From the NCBI GenBank assembly GCA_013331575.1, contig DUGD01000098.1, positions 1-6,610 on the forward strand: DNA of 6,610 nucleotides, read 5' to 3'. The notes beneath the pieces are model-generated. The model saw only the letters and a program-made list of their open reading frames with translations, searched no databases and was not told the origin of the DNA. Shown piece by piece: positions 1-4,986 of this stretch (position 1 is its first letter; each line of letters begins with the position of its first letter). The DNA comes from Candidatus Woesearchaeota archaeon (GTDB lineage: Archaea > Nanobdellota > Nanobdellia > Woesearchaeales > UBA525). The position numbers were made by a program, and so were the translations under genes.

Positions 1-503
1 CGACACTCATCATCTTCACGATAGCGGTCGACGTCTTCATCATACTCTCGCCGGCGCTCGACCTCGCGACCGCGCTCCTCTACGCGTTCACGGTGGCAAT
101 CGGACTGACAGTCGCATACCAGTGCTATAATTACAGGCACAGCCACGAACACCTGACGCTCGTCAATACGCTCACGCAAGTGTTCCTCGGCACGATACTC
201 TTCGCGGCGTCGGTGGTCATGCTGCTTTTGCAGGCGTTCCTCAATATCGACATCATCGATAGTTATCTCTATCTCAGCCTTGTCGTCATCATCCTCACAT
301 TCATCTTCCTCAAGCGATTCGACGCATTCCTCGAACGCGAGGTGCAAGAGAGATTCCCCATGGGCCACGTGCCGGAACCAAGACACGCGACCCGCGCGGA
401 AATACCTCAAGCATCCGTAGCGAATGGGAAGAAGAAGGGCTTCGTCGCACCTGTGCGCGAGAACCCGGTCAAGCACATGAAATTCAAGCACAAGGGAACA
501 TGA
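1..503 (+). CDS. Multi-pass membrane protein, C-terminal part (5' end outside window)
   Basis: The frame is open from the left edge (first full codon at 3) to TGA at 501-503, giving 166 residues. A GTG at 93 could be read as a start, but the codons before it already encode a hydrophobic helix in the same frame, so the gene most likely begins upstream of the window. Four hydrophobic stretches are visible at about residues 1-16, 21-40, 56-77 and 86-104. A basic, Pro-containing tail of about 60 residues follows (ending KHMKFKHKGT) and is probably cytoplasmic. I do not recognise a family and assign no function. The next gene starts 13 bases after the stop, and its ribosome binding site overlaps this stop codon, so the two are almost certainly co-transcribed. 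Confidence 0.75.
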   Translation, partial: TLIIFTIAVDVFIILSPALDLATALLYAFTVAIGLTVAYQCYNYRHSHEHLTLVNTLTQVFLGTILFAASVVMLLLQAFLNIDIIDSYLYLSLVVIILTFIFLKRFDAFLEREVQERFPMGHVPEPRHATRAEIPQASVANGKKKGFVAPVRENPVKHMKFKHKGT

Positions 504-511
504 GAAGGTGG
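504..511 (+). promoter_or_regulatory. Ribosome binding site that fixes the start of the Cys-rich gene
   Basis: The bases GAAGGTGG match the archaeal Shine-Dalgarno consensus (GGAGGTGAT) and end five to six bases before ATG 517. They begin directly after the TGA of the preceding gene, which suggests translation of the two genes is linked. Confidence 0.65.
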
Positions 512-516
512 CATCC

Positions 517-1089
517 ATGAGAAACCGCAAAGGAACCGAGAAACCCATCGAGATTTTCGTCGCACTCTTCATTATCCTCGCCGTGGCGCTGGTCATGTTG
601 AAACTCTTCCAGAGCCAGATAGCGGACAAGCAGAAGGAATTGGCGGACGTGACGCAGGAGCAGAAGACGAAAGAGATGCTCTCCAAGGTACGTCAGGCAT
701 GCTCCGACAAATGCGTCGAGGCGAGCAACAACCAATGCAGTCCTGCCGCTCTCGCGAGCCTATGTATGTATAACTCACGCAAGGTGCCTGGTGCCGCCGA
801 GTTCATCGACCTCGACAACGACCAGAAATCAGGCATGGACACGACGCTCCTCGCGGGAGTCGGCGTGTGCGAAGACCAGATATATTGCTTCCACCTCGTC
901 GAGAATTGCTGTGGCCGCGAGATAAGTGCGCAGAGCTGCAAAGCGATACTGAGCGATTACTGGTCGAGCAAGCCGGGATTGGGAACGATCTCATCGCTTC
1001 TCGGCAGCAACGTGCCCCCGGGCAAATGCGCGAGTCCGACCATCCCTGCCACCCACTGGTATAGAGTGGAAGGCTGGTCAGCGAGCTAA
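517..1089 (+). CDS. Single-pass, Cys-rich exported protein with pilin-like N-terminus
   Basis: A 190-residue protein. I chose ATG at 517 over the in-frame GTG at 508 because the GTG lies inside an AAGGTGG ribosome binding site six bases before the ATG. The N-terminus is a short basic segment ending in Lys5-Gly6, then EKPIEIF and a membrane helix at about 12-31. This resembles class III (type IV pilin-like) signal peptides and other archaeal proteins with a KG-x-E-x-P-I start, but the Glu is at +6 rather than +5 from the Gly, so processing is uncertain. A charged, probably helical stretch follows (33-60). The rest carries ten cysteines (62, 66, 74, 83, 118, 124, 131, 132, 141, 171), an even number that suggests a disulfide-stabilised domain outside the membrane. 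I do not recognise a family; a minor pilin or envelope accessory protein is inference from topology and the nearby pilins. Confidence 0.85.
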   Translation: MRNRKGTEKPIEIFVALFIILAVALVMLKLFQSQIADKQKELADVTQEQKTKEMLSKVRQACSDKCVEASNNQCSPAALASLCMYNSRKVPGAAEFIDLDNDQKSGMDTTLLAGVGVCEDQIYCFHLVENCCGREISAQSCKAILSDYWSSKPGLGTISSLLGSNVPPGKCASPTIPATHWYRVEGWSAS

Positions 1090-1093
1090 TTCT

Positions 1094-1120
1094 GTTTTTT
1101 ATTTTTTCTCAGTTTTTCTT
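1094..1120 (+). terminator. T-rich terminator after the Cys-rich gene
   Basis: Runs of six, six and five T separated by short interruptions begin five bases after the TAA stop. Archaeal RNA polymerase terminates on such U-tracts without needing a hairpin. It closes the plus-strand pair and faces the convergent pilin gene. Confidence 0.75.
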
Positions 1121-1372
1121 CCAAATTGGTCTGGAGTTCAGGCTTGTAATAACCAGTCCGTAGTCGTCTCTTCGGATAGCCGACAATGTGACGATGAGAA
1201 TCTTGCGTCACACGCACGTAACATGGAACCGATATCAAGAGCCGATATCCATAGGCACCCGCATATCATGCTGACGACAATCAGAAGTAGACTGACGATA
1301 TAGGATAATGACCCAGCAGAACCGACAGCAGGGAACCTTGACAGATACAGAAGACGCGGACACAGTCGCAGT
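1121..1372 (-). other. Gene-poor spacer with an open minus-strand frame containing a membrane-like stretch
   Basis: No confident gene lies between the terminator and the end of the pilin gene. On the minus strand a frame from ATG 1479 stays open to TGA at 1138, but its first third overlaps the pilin C-terminus in another frame. The part beyond the pilin stop encodes a hydrophobic stretch (LSYIVSLLLIVVSMICGCLWI) followed by Ser-, Arg- and Cys-containing sequence. It has no clear start codon with a ribosome binding site and no recognisable family. It may be a chance frame, a decayed gene, or an unannotated small membrane protein read through from the pilin transcript, since no T-tract is seen directly after the pilin stop. 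Confidence 0.25.
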
Positions 1373-1852
1373 TCAGGAACAACGATCCCCGCGGCAGATG
1401 AAGATACCGTCGCTCTCGATGCGATCGGATTGCGATGCCCAGACGACCACGCGGCCCACAACAGTCTGATCAAGCGCATCCTCAGGCTCGTGGTATCGTA
1501 CGGTGAACGTCATTTTCTGCCGCTCACCAGAACGCGGACATGCAACGTACGCGAGGATCACGTCACTCGTCTGCACAGGAACGACCCTTTCAACGCTACC
1601 ACAGCCATCTATGGTCACATTGACCCTATCGAGCGAATCGACGCCGCCATAACGAAGCGACAATGCAACGCCATCGGGGTATGCGGCGTATTCGAAGCAC
1701 GCAAAAGGAATACCTGCGTCGCAAGCATCGGGCATCACTGTCTTTGGCGCAAGCACACCGAAATACGCGAGTGCGCCGGCAGCAAGCAATATTACAAGCA
1801 TAGCCCAACCATAGGTGGTAAGGAATTCCATCGCTGCTTGGGCGCGGCGCAT
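1373..1852 (-). CDS. Type IV pilin-like protein with class III signal peptide (pilin 1)
   Basis: A 159-residue structural subunit candidate for an archaeal type IV pilus-like filament. The N-terminus MRRAQAAMEF followed by a hydrophobic helix (about 10-34, with TYGWA) is a classic class III signal peptide: cleavage would fall before Gln5, leaving Glu at +5, which helps pilin assembly. The residue before the cut is Ala4, not the Gly of its paralogue at 2040-2489. The outer domain has six cysteines (44, 52, 84, 105, 153, 158) and one N-glycosylation sequon (N78-V-T). The first four Cys match the order and approximate spacing of the paralogue's four; the last two sit in a 20-residue C-terminal extension ending CRGDRCS that the paralogue lacks. 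ATG 1852 lies about 26 bases from the centre of a TATA box with no ribosome binding site, suggesting a leaderless mRNA. It is transcribed separately from the second pilin. Confidence 0.9.
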   Translation of the reverse strand: MRRAQAAMEFLTTYGWAMLVILLAAGALAYFGVLAPKTVMPDACDAGIPFACFEYAAYPDGVALSLRYGGVDSLDRVNVTIDGCGSVERVVPVQTSDVILAYVACPRSGERQKMTFTVRYHEPEDALDQTVVGRVVVWASQSDRIESDGIFICRGDRCS

Positions 1853-1873
1853 AGAATAATATTGGGATAATTC

Positions 1874-1882
1874 ATTTATAAG
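1874..1882 (-). promoter_or_regulatory. TATA box of pilin 1 (leaderless transcript)
   Basis: On the minus strand this reads CTTATAAAT, preceded by CGCAATA as a possible BRE. Its centre (1878) is about 26 bases upstream of the A of ATG 1852. That is the usual archaeal TATA-to-start distance, so transcription probably begins at or next to the start codon. No Shine-Dalgarno-like bases are seen between the box and the ATG. Confidence 0.7.
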
Positions 1883-2002
1883 TATTGCGACGATGATTCA
1901 ATACCACGGCACAGTCGCATCGAAGCACAGCCAGCAATCCGTCAGGCACGGGTGCTTTGCTCGCCACACAAGATAGAGTAGCAGAGTGAACAATCGAACG
2001 AG

Positions 2003-2039
2003 AAATGAAACAAAAAGAGAATGAAAAGAAAGGAAAGGC
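2003..2039 (-). terminator. Pyrimidine/T-rich terminator after pilin 2
   Basis: Immediately after the TAG stop of pilin 2 the minus strand is almost entirely T and C, with several T runs of three to five (for example TTCTTTTCATTCTCTTTTTG). This fits an archaeal U-tract terminator and separates the two pilin transcripts. The remaining stretch between here and the pilin 1 promoter (1883-2002) shows no gene that I can support. Confidence 0.6.
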
Positions 2040-2489
2040 CTATTCGACCTTCGTCTGGATGGTTCCAGAGACCGTGCGGTCGATGGCGCCATCTTCTTGC
2101 CAGTACGTCATGTTGAACGTTGCCTTGAACTTGCTACCGGAGTTTCCGGTGTCGCAATCGTCGAACGCGAAGATCGCCTTGTCGCCATTCGCAACCGCAG
2201 TATTGTTCGTCAATTCAGTAACGCAATGCTCCATGAATACCGTAACGTTCTCGAAGTTCGTGCCAGAGTTCTGCTGGAGGACGAGGGTCACGATGTCAGC
2301 GGAACCATCCACATACTGTGCCTTGTATTCGGAACAGGTAAACGGCGGGCTTGCGGTGCATTTGTCCGGCAGGAATTTGTCCGGGCTGAGCACGCCGAAG
2401 TAGGCGAGCGCGCCGATTGCTGCGAGCACGACCAGGATTGCCCAGCCGTACGTCATCAAGAATTCCATTGCTGCTTGTCCTTTTCTCAT
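2040..2489 (-). CDS. Type IV pilin-like protein with class III signal peptide (pilin 2)
   Basis: A 149-residue pilin. I chose ATG 2489 rather than the in-frame GTG 2504 because the GTG is part of the GAGGTGG ribosome binding site, which sits six bases before the ATG. The signal peptide is textbook: MRKG then QAAMEFLMTYGWA and a helix to about residue 34, with cleavage expected between Gly4 and Gln5 and Glu at +5. The outer domain has four cysteines (44, 52, 89, 112), probably two disulfides, and three N-glycosylation sequons (N81-V-T, N95-N-T, N126-M-T), as expected for an exposed archaeal filament subunit. The end (FNMTYWQEDGAIDRTVSGTI) aligns with the corresponding part of pilin 1 (FTVRYHEPEDALDQTVVGRV), so the two are paralogues. 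It has its own promoter and terminator. It is probably assembled by the ATPase and T2SF proteins at 3553-6610; whether it is major or minor subunit is unknown. Confidence 0.92.
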   Translation of the reverse strand: MRKGQAAMEFLMTYGWAILVVLAAIGALAYFGVLSPDKFLPDKCTASPPFTCSEYKAQYVDGSADIVTLVLQQNSGTNFENVTVFMEHCVTELTNNTAVANGDKAIFAFDDCDTGNSGSKFKATFNMTYWQEDGAIDRTVSGTIQTKVE

Positions 2490-2495
2490 GGTATT

Positions 2496-2502
2496 CCACC
2501 TC
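2496..2502 (-). promoter_or_regulatory. Ribosome binding site of pilin 2
   Basis: The minus strand reads GAGGTGG, a strong match to the archaeal Shine-Dalgarno sequence, six bases before ATG 2489. It overlaps the alternative GTG start at 2504 and so argues against that start. Confidence 0.8.
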
Positions 2503-2546
2503 ACTTCGGTGTCCGAAATGTGACTTCCTCAACATCTGATATCGCG

Positions 2547-2562
2547 ATTTATAAAGGTTTCG
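2547..2562 (-). promoter_or_regulatory. BRE and TATA box of pilin 2
   Basis: The minus strand reads CGAAACC then TTTATAAAT, an almost ideal archaeal BRE plus TATA box. Its centre (about 2551) predicts a transcription start near 2525, giving a leader of about 36 bases that contains the ribosome binding site. Confidence 0.8.
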
Positions 2563-2594
2563 CAGGAGCTCGGCGAAGCCGAAAACTCTCTGCG
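2561..2594. promoter_or_regulatory. Imperfect palindrome abutting the pilin 2 promoter
   Basis: Arms CGCAG/CTGCG (2561-2565 with 2590-2594), GAG/CTC (2566-2568 with 2586-2588) and TCGGC/GCCGA (2570-2574 with 2578-2582) nest around a GAA centre, 13 pairs in total with one bulge and one small internal loop. It lies directly upstream of, and touches, the BRE of the pilin 2 promoter. A regulator binding site is one reading; a remnant hairpin or terminator is another. Confidence 0.4.
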
Positions 2595-2663
2595 TCATCC
2601 GGAACAAAGACGGAAACACGAACGATAGCACAATAAACGCGCAAGCAACTCTTCAAGCACAAG

Positions 2664-2676
2664 AAAAACATATAAA
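2664..2676 (+). promoter_or_regulatory. BRE and TATA box of the toxin-antitoxin operon
   Basis: The bases AAAAACATATAAA give an A-rich BRE-like stretch and a TATA box centred near 2673. The predicted transcription start, about 26 bases on, coincides with ATG 2700, pointing to a leaderless antitoxin mRNA. Confidence 0.65.
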
Positions 2677-2699
2677 CTATGGTGACTTATATGCTTACT

Positions 2700-2933
2700 A
2701 TGGCAACAACCATCCAGATTAGCGAAGAGCTCCTCGCGGAACTCAAGAAACGAAAGATGCATGATAAGGAGAGCTATGAGGATCTCATCTGGGACCTGCT
2801 CGAGGACACCATGGAGCTTTCTGATGAGACCAAGCGCAACATCGCGCAATCGGAAGAAGACATCAAAGCAGGTCGGGTACATTCTTTCGAAGAGGTCAAG
2901 CAGATGCTGAGGATGCGCCATGTACGACGTTAA
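2700..2933 (+). CDS. RelB-like antitoxin with ribbon-helix-helix-type N-terminus
   Basis: A 77-residue protein that should bind and neutralise the RelE-like toxin encoded directly downstream, and probably repress their shared promoter. The N-terminus MATTIQISEELLAELKK has the beta-strand plus helix pattern of ribbon-helix-helix DNA-binding antitoxins, followed by a KMHDKESYEDLIWDLLED stretch typical of archaeal antitoxins. The acidic C-terminal half, ending with IKAGRVHSFEEVKQML, is the usual toxin-binding tail of RelB-type partners. I chose ATG 2700 over the upstream in-frame ATGs at 2679 and 2691: the 2679 codon sits right against the TATA box, and only 2700 lies at the expected transcription start; none has a ribosome binding site. 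The last 14 bases overlap the toxin gene. Family name is by recognition of the pattern, not by a search. Confidence 0.85.
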   Translation: MATTIQISEELLAELKKRKMHDKESYEDLIWDLLEDTMELSDETKRNIAQSEEDIKAGRVHSFEEVKQMLRMRHVRR

Positions 2934-3168
2934 GGTTTCCGACAAGGCGGAGAAACAACTCGGCAAACTGCCTGAGAGTATCAGCGACCGAATCCTCGCG
3001 ACACTCGAGCGCATCCGCATCCGTCCGTATGCGCACGCGAAGCGTCTCCAAGGAACCGCGTATTTCCGTTTCCGTTGCGGCGAGTACCGCATCATCGCCG
3101 ACATCCAAGACAAACAACTCATCATCCTCGTGATAGAGCTCGGGCATCGGAAGGCCATCTACAAATGA
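2920..3168 (+). CDS. RelE-family toxin (mRNA interferase-like)
   Basis: An 82-residue protein, the normal length for archaeal RelE toxins, which are known to cut mRNA on the ribosome. Recognisable family signatures in order are MYDVKVSDKAEKQLGKLP at the start, the ERIRIRPYAHAKRLQG segment, the YFRFRCGEYRIIADI core strand pair, and the end ELGHRKAIYK. The Arg residues in the RFRCGEYRI strands and the terminal His-Arg and Tyr match positions usually important for RNA cleavage, so the toxin looks intact. ATG 2920 lies inside the antitoxin gene (14-base overlap in another frame) and is preceded by GAGG at 2909-2912, seven bases away. The overlap and the different initiation signals probably set antitoxin above toxin production. 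No functional tie to the neighbouring pilus genes is evident. Confidence 0.92.
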   Translation: MYDVKVSDKAEKQLGKLPESISDRILATLERIRIRPYAHAKRLQGTAYFRFRCGEYRIIADIQDKQLIILVIELGHRKAIYK

Positions 3169-3213
3169 AGTATAACGAAAAGCTCTTCTGTTGAGTACTG
3201 CAACGGCGAATAC

Positions 3214-3227
3214 TGTTCTTCTTATTC
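3214..3227 (+). terminator. Possible pyrimidine-rich terminator of the toxin-antitoxin operon
   Basis: TGTTCTTCTTATTC, about 46 bases after the toxin stop, is the first T-rich stretch downstream. It is broken by C and has no preceding strong hairpin, so the call is weak. Confidence 0.3.
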
Positions 3228-3266
3228 GACAACCACTAATTCTCTGTTGTAGTCCTCTCGCCGGGA

Positions 3267-3283
3267 AAGAGATGCTGTCTCTT
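3267..3283. repeat. Short perfect hairpin in the spacer
   Basis: AAGAGA and TCTCTT form a perfect six-base inverted repeat around a five-base loop, three bases before the first of the spaced direct repeats. Its function is unknown; it could be structural in an RNA or coincidental. Confidence 0.3.
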
Positions 3284-3285
3284 GC

Positions 3286-3353
3286 TTAGTCGTCAACTAC
3301 TCATCCAGCATATTAGTAGTCAACTACATCTCATCGTCATAGTGATTAACTAC
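3286..3353. repeat. Three spaced direct repeats, consensus TTAGTNGTCAACTAC
   Basis: Copies at 3286-3300, 3313-3327 and 3339-3353 start 27 and 26 bases apart. Copies 1 and 2 match at 14 of 15 bases; copy 3 matches copy 1 at 11 of 15, with AACTAC intact. Copy 2 contains a perfect inverted repeat, GTAGT-CA-ACTAC. A weaker resemblance (CGACAACCACTAAT) occurs at 3227-3240. The spacing and the adjoining TATA-like element suggest operator sites or a small iteron-like array; the repeats are too short and too close for a CRISPR. Confidence 0.55.
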
Positions 3354-3354
3354 G

Positions 3355-3362
3355 ATTTATAC
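3355..3362 (-). promoter_or_regulatory. TATA-like element next to the direct repeats
   Basis: The minus strand reads GTATAAAT. If used, transcription would start near 3333, inside the repeat array, with repeat copy 3 between box and start, a typical repressor position. No good coding frame follows, so the product would be a small RNA. The plus strand also reads TTTATA here, so direction is uncertain. Confidence 0.3.
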
Positions 3363-3403
3363 GCTTAACTTCGCTGCGGCGGATATACTCAAGAATTGTC
3401 TCA

Positions 3404-3439
3404 GGGCTCGCAAGATTTTCTTTCAGAAAATACTCGCCC
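3404..3439 (-). repeat. Imperfect hairpin in the spacer
   Basis: ATTTTCT/AGAAAAT (3415-3421 with 3425-3431) is a perfect seven-base stem with a three-base loop, extended by GGGC/GCCC at 3404-3407 and 3436-3439. On the minus strand a further three pairs (one G-U) join the stem, so an RNA from that strand would fold slightly better. It lies inside the cryptic frame downstream of the pilus assembly operon; no T-tract follows closely, so a terminator role is doubtful. Confidence 0.35.
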
Positions 3440-3500
3440 CTCGGGCCACACGCCAAGGCAGCGAACAGACCAACGCATACTCCGACTGAAGCACACCAAT

Positions 3501-3531
3501 CAACGCAAACAACGTACAATAACAAGAACCA
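3501..3531 (-). terminator. Weak T-rich stretch after the pilus assembly operon
   Basis: About 20-50 bases past the TGA of the second T2SF gene the minus strand is T-rich (TGGTTCTTGTTATTG, then GTTGTTTGCGTTG) but has no run longer than three T. It is the best nearby candidate for the operon's end. Confidence 0.25.
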
Positions 3532-3552
3532 TTCGCATCTAGCGCAGAGCTC

Positions 3553-4986
3553 TCAGATGATACTCCCGAACACGCCATGCAACGCGGTGAGCGCAATATA
3601 GTAGATGATGATGGATATCACCGCATAGACAGGCATCGTCTTTATGCCCTCCATGATGCGACCGTGCTTTATCACGCTCACGATCGCCGCGGAGAAGACG
3701 GTTGTGACGATGAGCATCGCGACGCTGAATATCTTGAAATTCGTGATGGCGCTCTCCGGTGGCGCAGAGAACGAGAACGAAGAAGATGATGACGAGAGAT
3801 CAAGCGATCCCGATATCTTGATGATGATAGAGAGGAGTTCTGTGCCGAGGGCGAAGAGGAACGGTGCGATGATGACCGCGGCGAACGTGATGAAGATGGC
3901 GTATGTAGTGACATTCGCAGCCATCTCCTTGCGCATGATCTTCATCTCCTCGATATTGAGCGCTATCTTGTTGAGGAGATCGGCCATCTGACCGCCCGCC
4001 CGCATACCCTCGATGAGGATGTTCACGCTACGGCGGAGCGTCTGGCTATTGTACTTGTCGGTGAAACGCAGCAGACTCACCTCCAAGTCCTCGCCCGTCA
4101 TGGTCGCTTTCGCGACGTCTTCCATCTCTTTTGCGAGCACGCCGAAGTTCGGGCGTATCGCGTACCAGAGCGCACGGTCGATAGGCATGCCTGCCGCGAT
4201 ATTGCTGCTCGCGAGCTGCAAGAAATCAGGGAATACATCCTCTATCTCCCGGGTCCGCTGGTATATCCGATAATCGAGGAAGAAATAGATGCCCGCCATC
4301 ACAACGAGCAACACAGCGATGAACGTGACAGTCCATAGCCCGAGCATGAAGACGATGAGATCGAGGGTATTGGCGCCGTTGAGCGCGCCGATGATAACGA
4401 TACCAAGGCTCACGATGAGGAACGATGCGAGCACCATGCGGAACGCTACGCGTTTCACCTTTTCCGCAGAGACAGTGTACCCTGCTTTTGTCAGGTACTC
4501 TGCGAGCGATTGCCGGGTCATGCGTTTGTATTTCGGTTTCGCTGCCGGTCGCTTTGATGGTTGATCGGACGATTGATTACGACGACCATCTTTCTTGTTC
4601 ACACGCGAAGCACCCGATGGAACAAGGTTCGATGCGGAGTACGATGGCGGGGCAGAGATTTGCTCCTGTGGCGGCAGGCTATGCGGAGATGTACTCGGCA
4701 GAGATTGCGGAGAAGATTCTTTGACGGCACCAGGAGGTGATTGTGCGATATGCTTTCCGCCAAAGAGGCGGCGTATACGTGAAGAGAGGCCCACAGTGCT
4801 CTGCACCGTGTGGGAATTATCATGCTCGGGCATTCCAGGCACAACAGCGTTCTTGGCAGGCCGGCCGGTCGCATCGGGAGCGGTGCCGTGATGCGGCCGC
4901 GGTCCTGCAGCACTCGTAGTGCTCTTTGCACGCACCGAGACGTGGTGCGCAGAAGCAGAGGATTGCTGCTTGCCGCTCCCGCTCAT
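3553..4986 (-). CDS. T2SF (TadC/GspF-like) pilus assembly platform protein with long disordered N-terminus
   Basis: A 477-residue inner-membrane platform protein for archaeal type IV pilus-like assembly, expected to contact the ATPase. I chose ATG 4986 because it overlaps the TGA of the preceding gene as ATGA and has GGTGG four bases before it; the open frame further upstream is antisense-free overlap with that gene and is rich in His, Arg and Asp, so it is noise. Residues 1-155 are Ser, Pro, Ala, Gln and His-rich and look disordered. Then come a basic patch (KPKYKRMTRQS), membrane helices at about 183-202 and 212-236, a cytoplasmic T2SF domain (about 250-360, with FPDFLQLASSNIAAGMPIDR and the second motif NILIEGMRAGGQMADLL), and helices at about 362-384, 418-438 and 453-474. 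The loop before the fourth helix carries six consecutive Ser (398-403). The N-terminal extension is unusual for the family; its role is unknown. Confidence 0.9.
   Translation of the reverse strand: MSGSGKQQSSASAHHVSVRAKSTTSAAGPRPHHGTAPDATGRPAKNAVVPGMPEHDNSHTVQSTVGLSSRIRRLFGGKHIAQSPPGAVKESSPQSLPSTSPHSLPPQEQISAPPSYSASNLVPSGASRVNKKDGRRNQSSDQPSKRPAAKPKYKRMTRQSLAEYLTKAGYTVSAEKVKRVAFRMVLASFLIVSLGIVIIGALNGANTLDLIVFMLGLWTVTFIAVLLVVMAGIYFFLDYRIYQRTREIEDVFPDFLQLASSNIAAGMPIDRALWYAIRPNFGVLAKEMEDVAKATMTGEDLEVSLLRFTDKYNSQTLRRSVNILIEGMRAGGQMADLLNKIALNIEEMKIMRKEMAANVTTYAIFITFAAVIIAPFLFALGTELLSIIIKISGSLDLSSSSSSFSFSAPPESAITNFKIFSVAMLIVTTVFSAAIVSVIKHGRIMEGIKTMPVYAVISIIIYYIALTALHGVFGSII

Larger units (their letters stand above)
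3346..3552 (-). pseudogene. Cryptic open frame after the second T2SF gene, possible gene remnant
   Basis: Directly after the TGA of the second T2SF gene, the same frame stays open for 68 codons to TAA at 3346-3348. The first half is hydrophobic and Cys-rich; the second half (GEYFLKENLASPETILEYI, then RRSEVKRINRS) has the composition of a real protein. There is no ATG or GTG start, only TTG, and no ribosome binding site. A further 24-codon protein-like frame (TTKQETASLSRREDYNRE) follows on the same strand at 3222-3296 after a TAG. Together they could be pieces of a decayed gene, a readthrough extension of the T2SF protein, or chance. I recognise no family. Confidence 0.25.

Noticed and set aside
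508..516. GTG 508 as start of the Cys-rich protein
   Set aside because: The GTG is part of the AAGGTGG ribosome binding site that serves ATG 517.
1430..1870. Plus-strand frame of 146 codons opposite pilin 1
   Set aside because: Antisense shadow; the minus strand carries the class III signal peptide and a matching TATA box.
2097..2636. Plus-strand frame of 179 codons opposite pilin 2
   Set aside because: It runs antisense through a convincing pilin gene and across that gene's promoter, and has no ribosome binding site or domain.
2679..2699. Longer antitoxin starting at ATG 2679
   Set aside because: This codon lies directly against the TATA box, upstream of the predicted transcription start, so it would not be in the mRNA.
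2595..3158. Long minus-strand frame (187 codons) opposite the toxin-antitoxin pair
   Set aside because: It is antisense to two well-recognised genes and its translation shows no family-like features.
3286..3353. CRISPR array
   Set aside because: The repeats are only 15 bases, diverge already in the third copy, the gaps are about 12 bases, and no cas gene is present.
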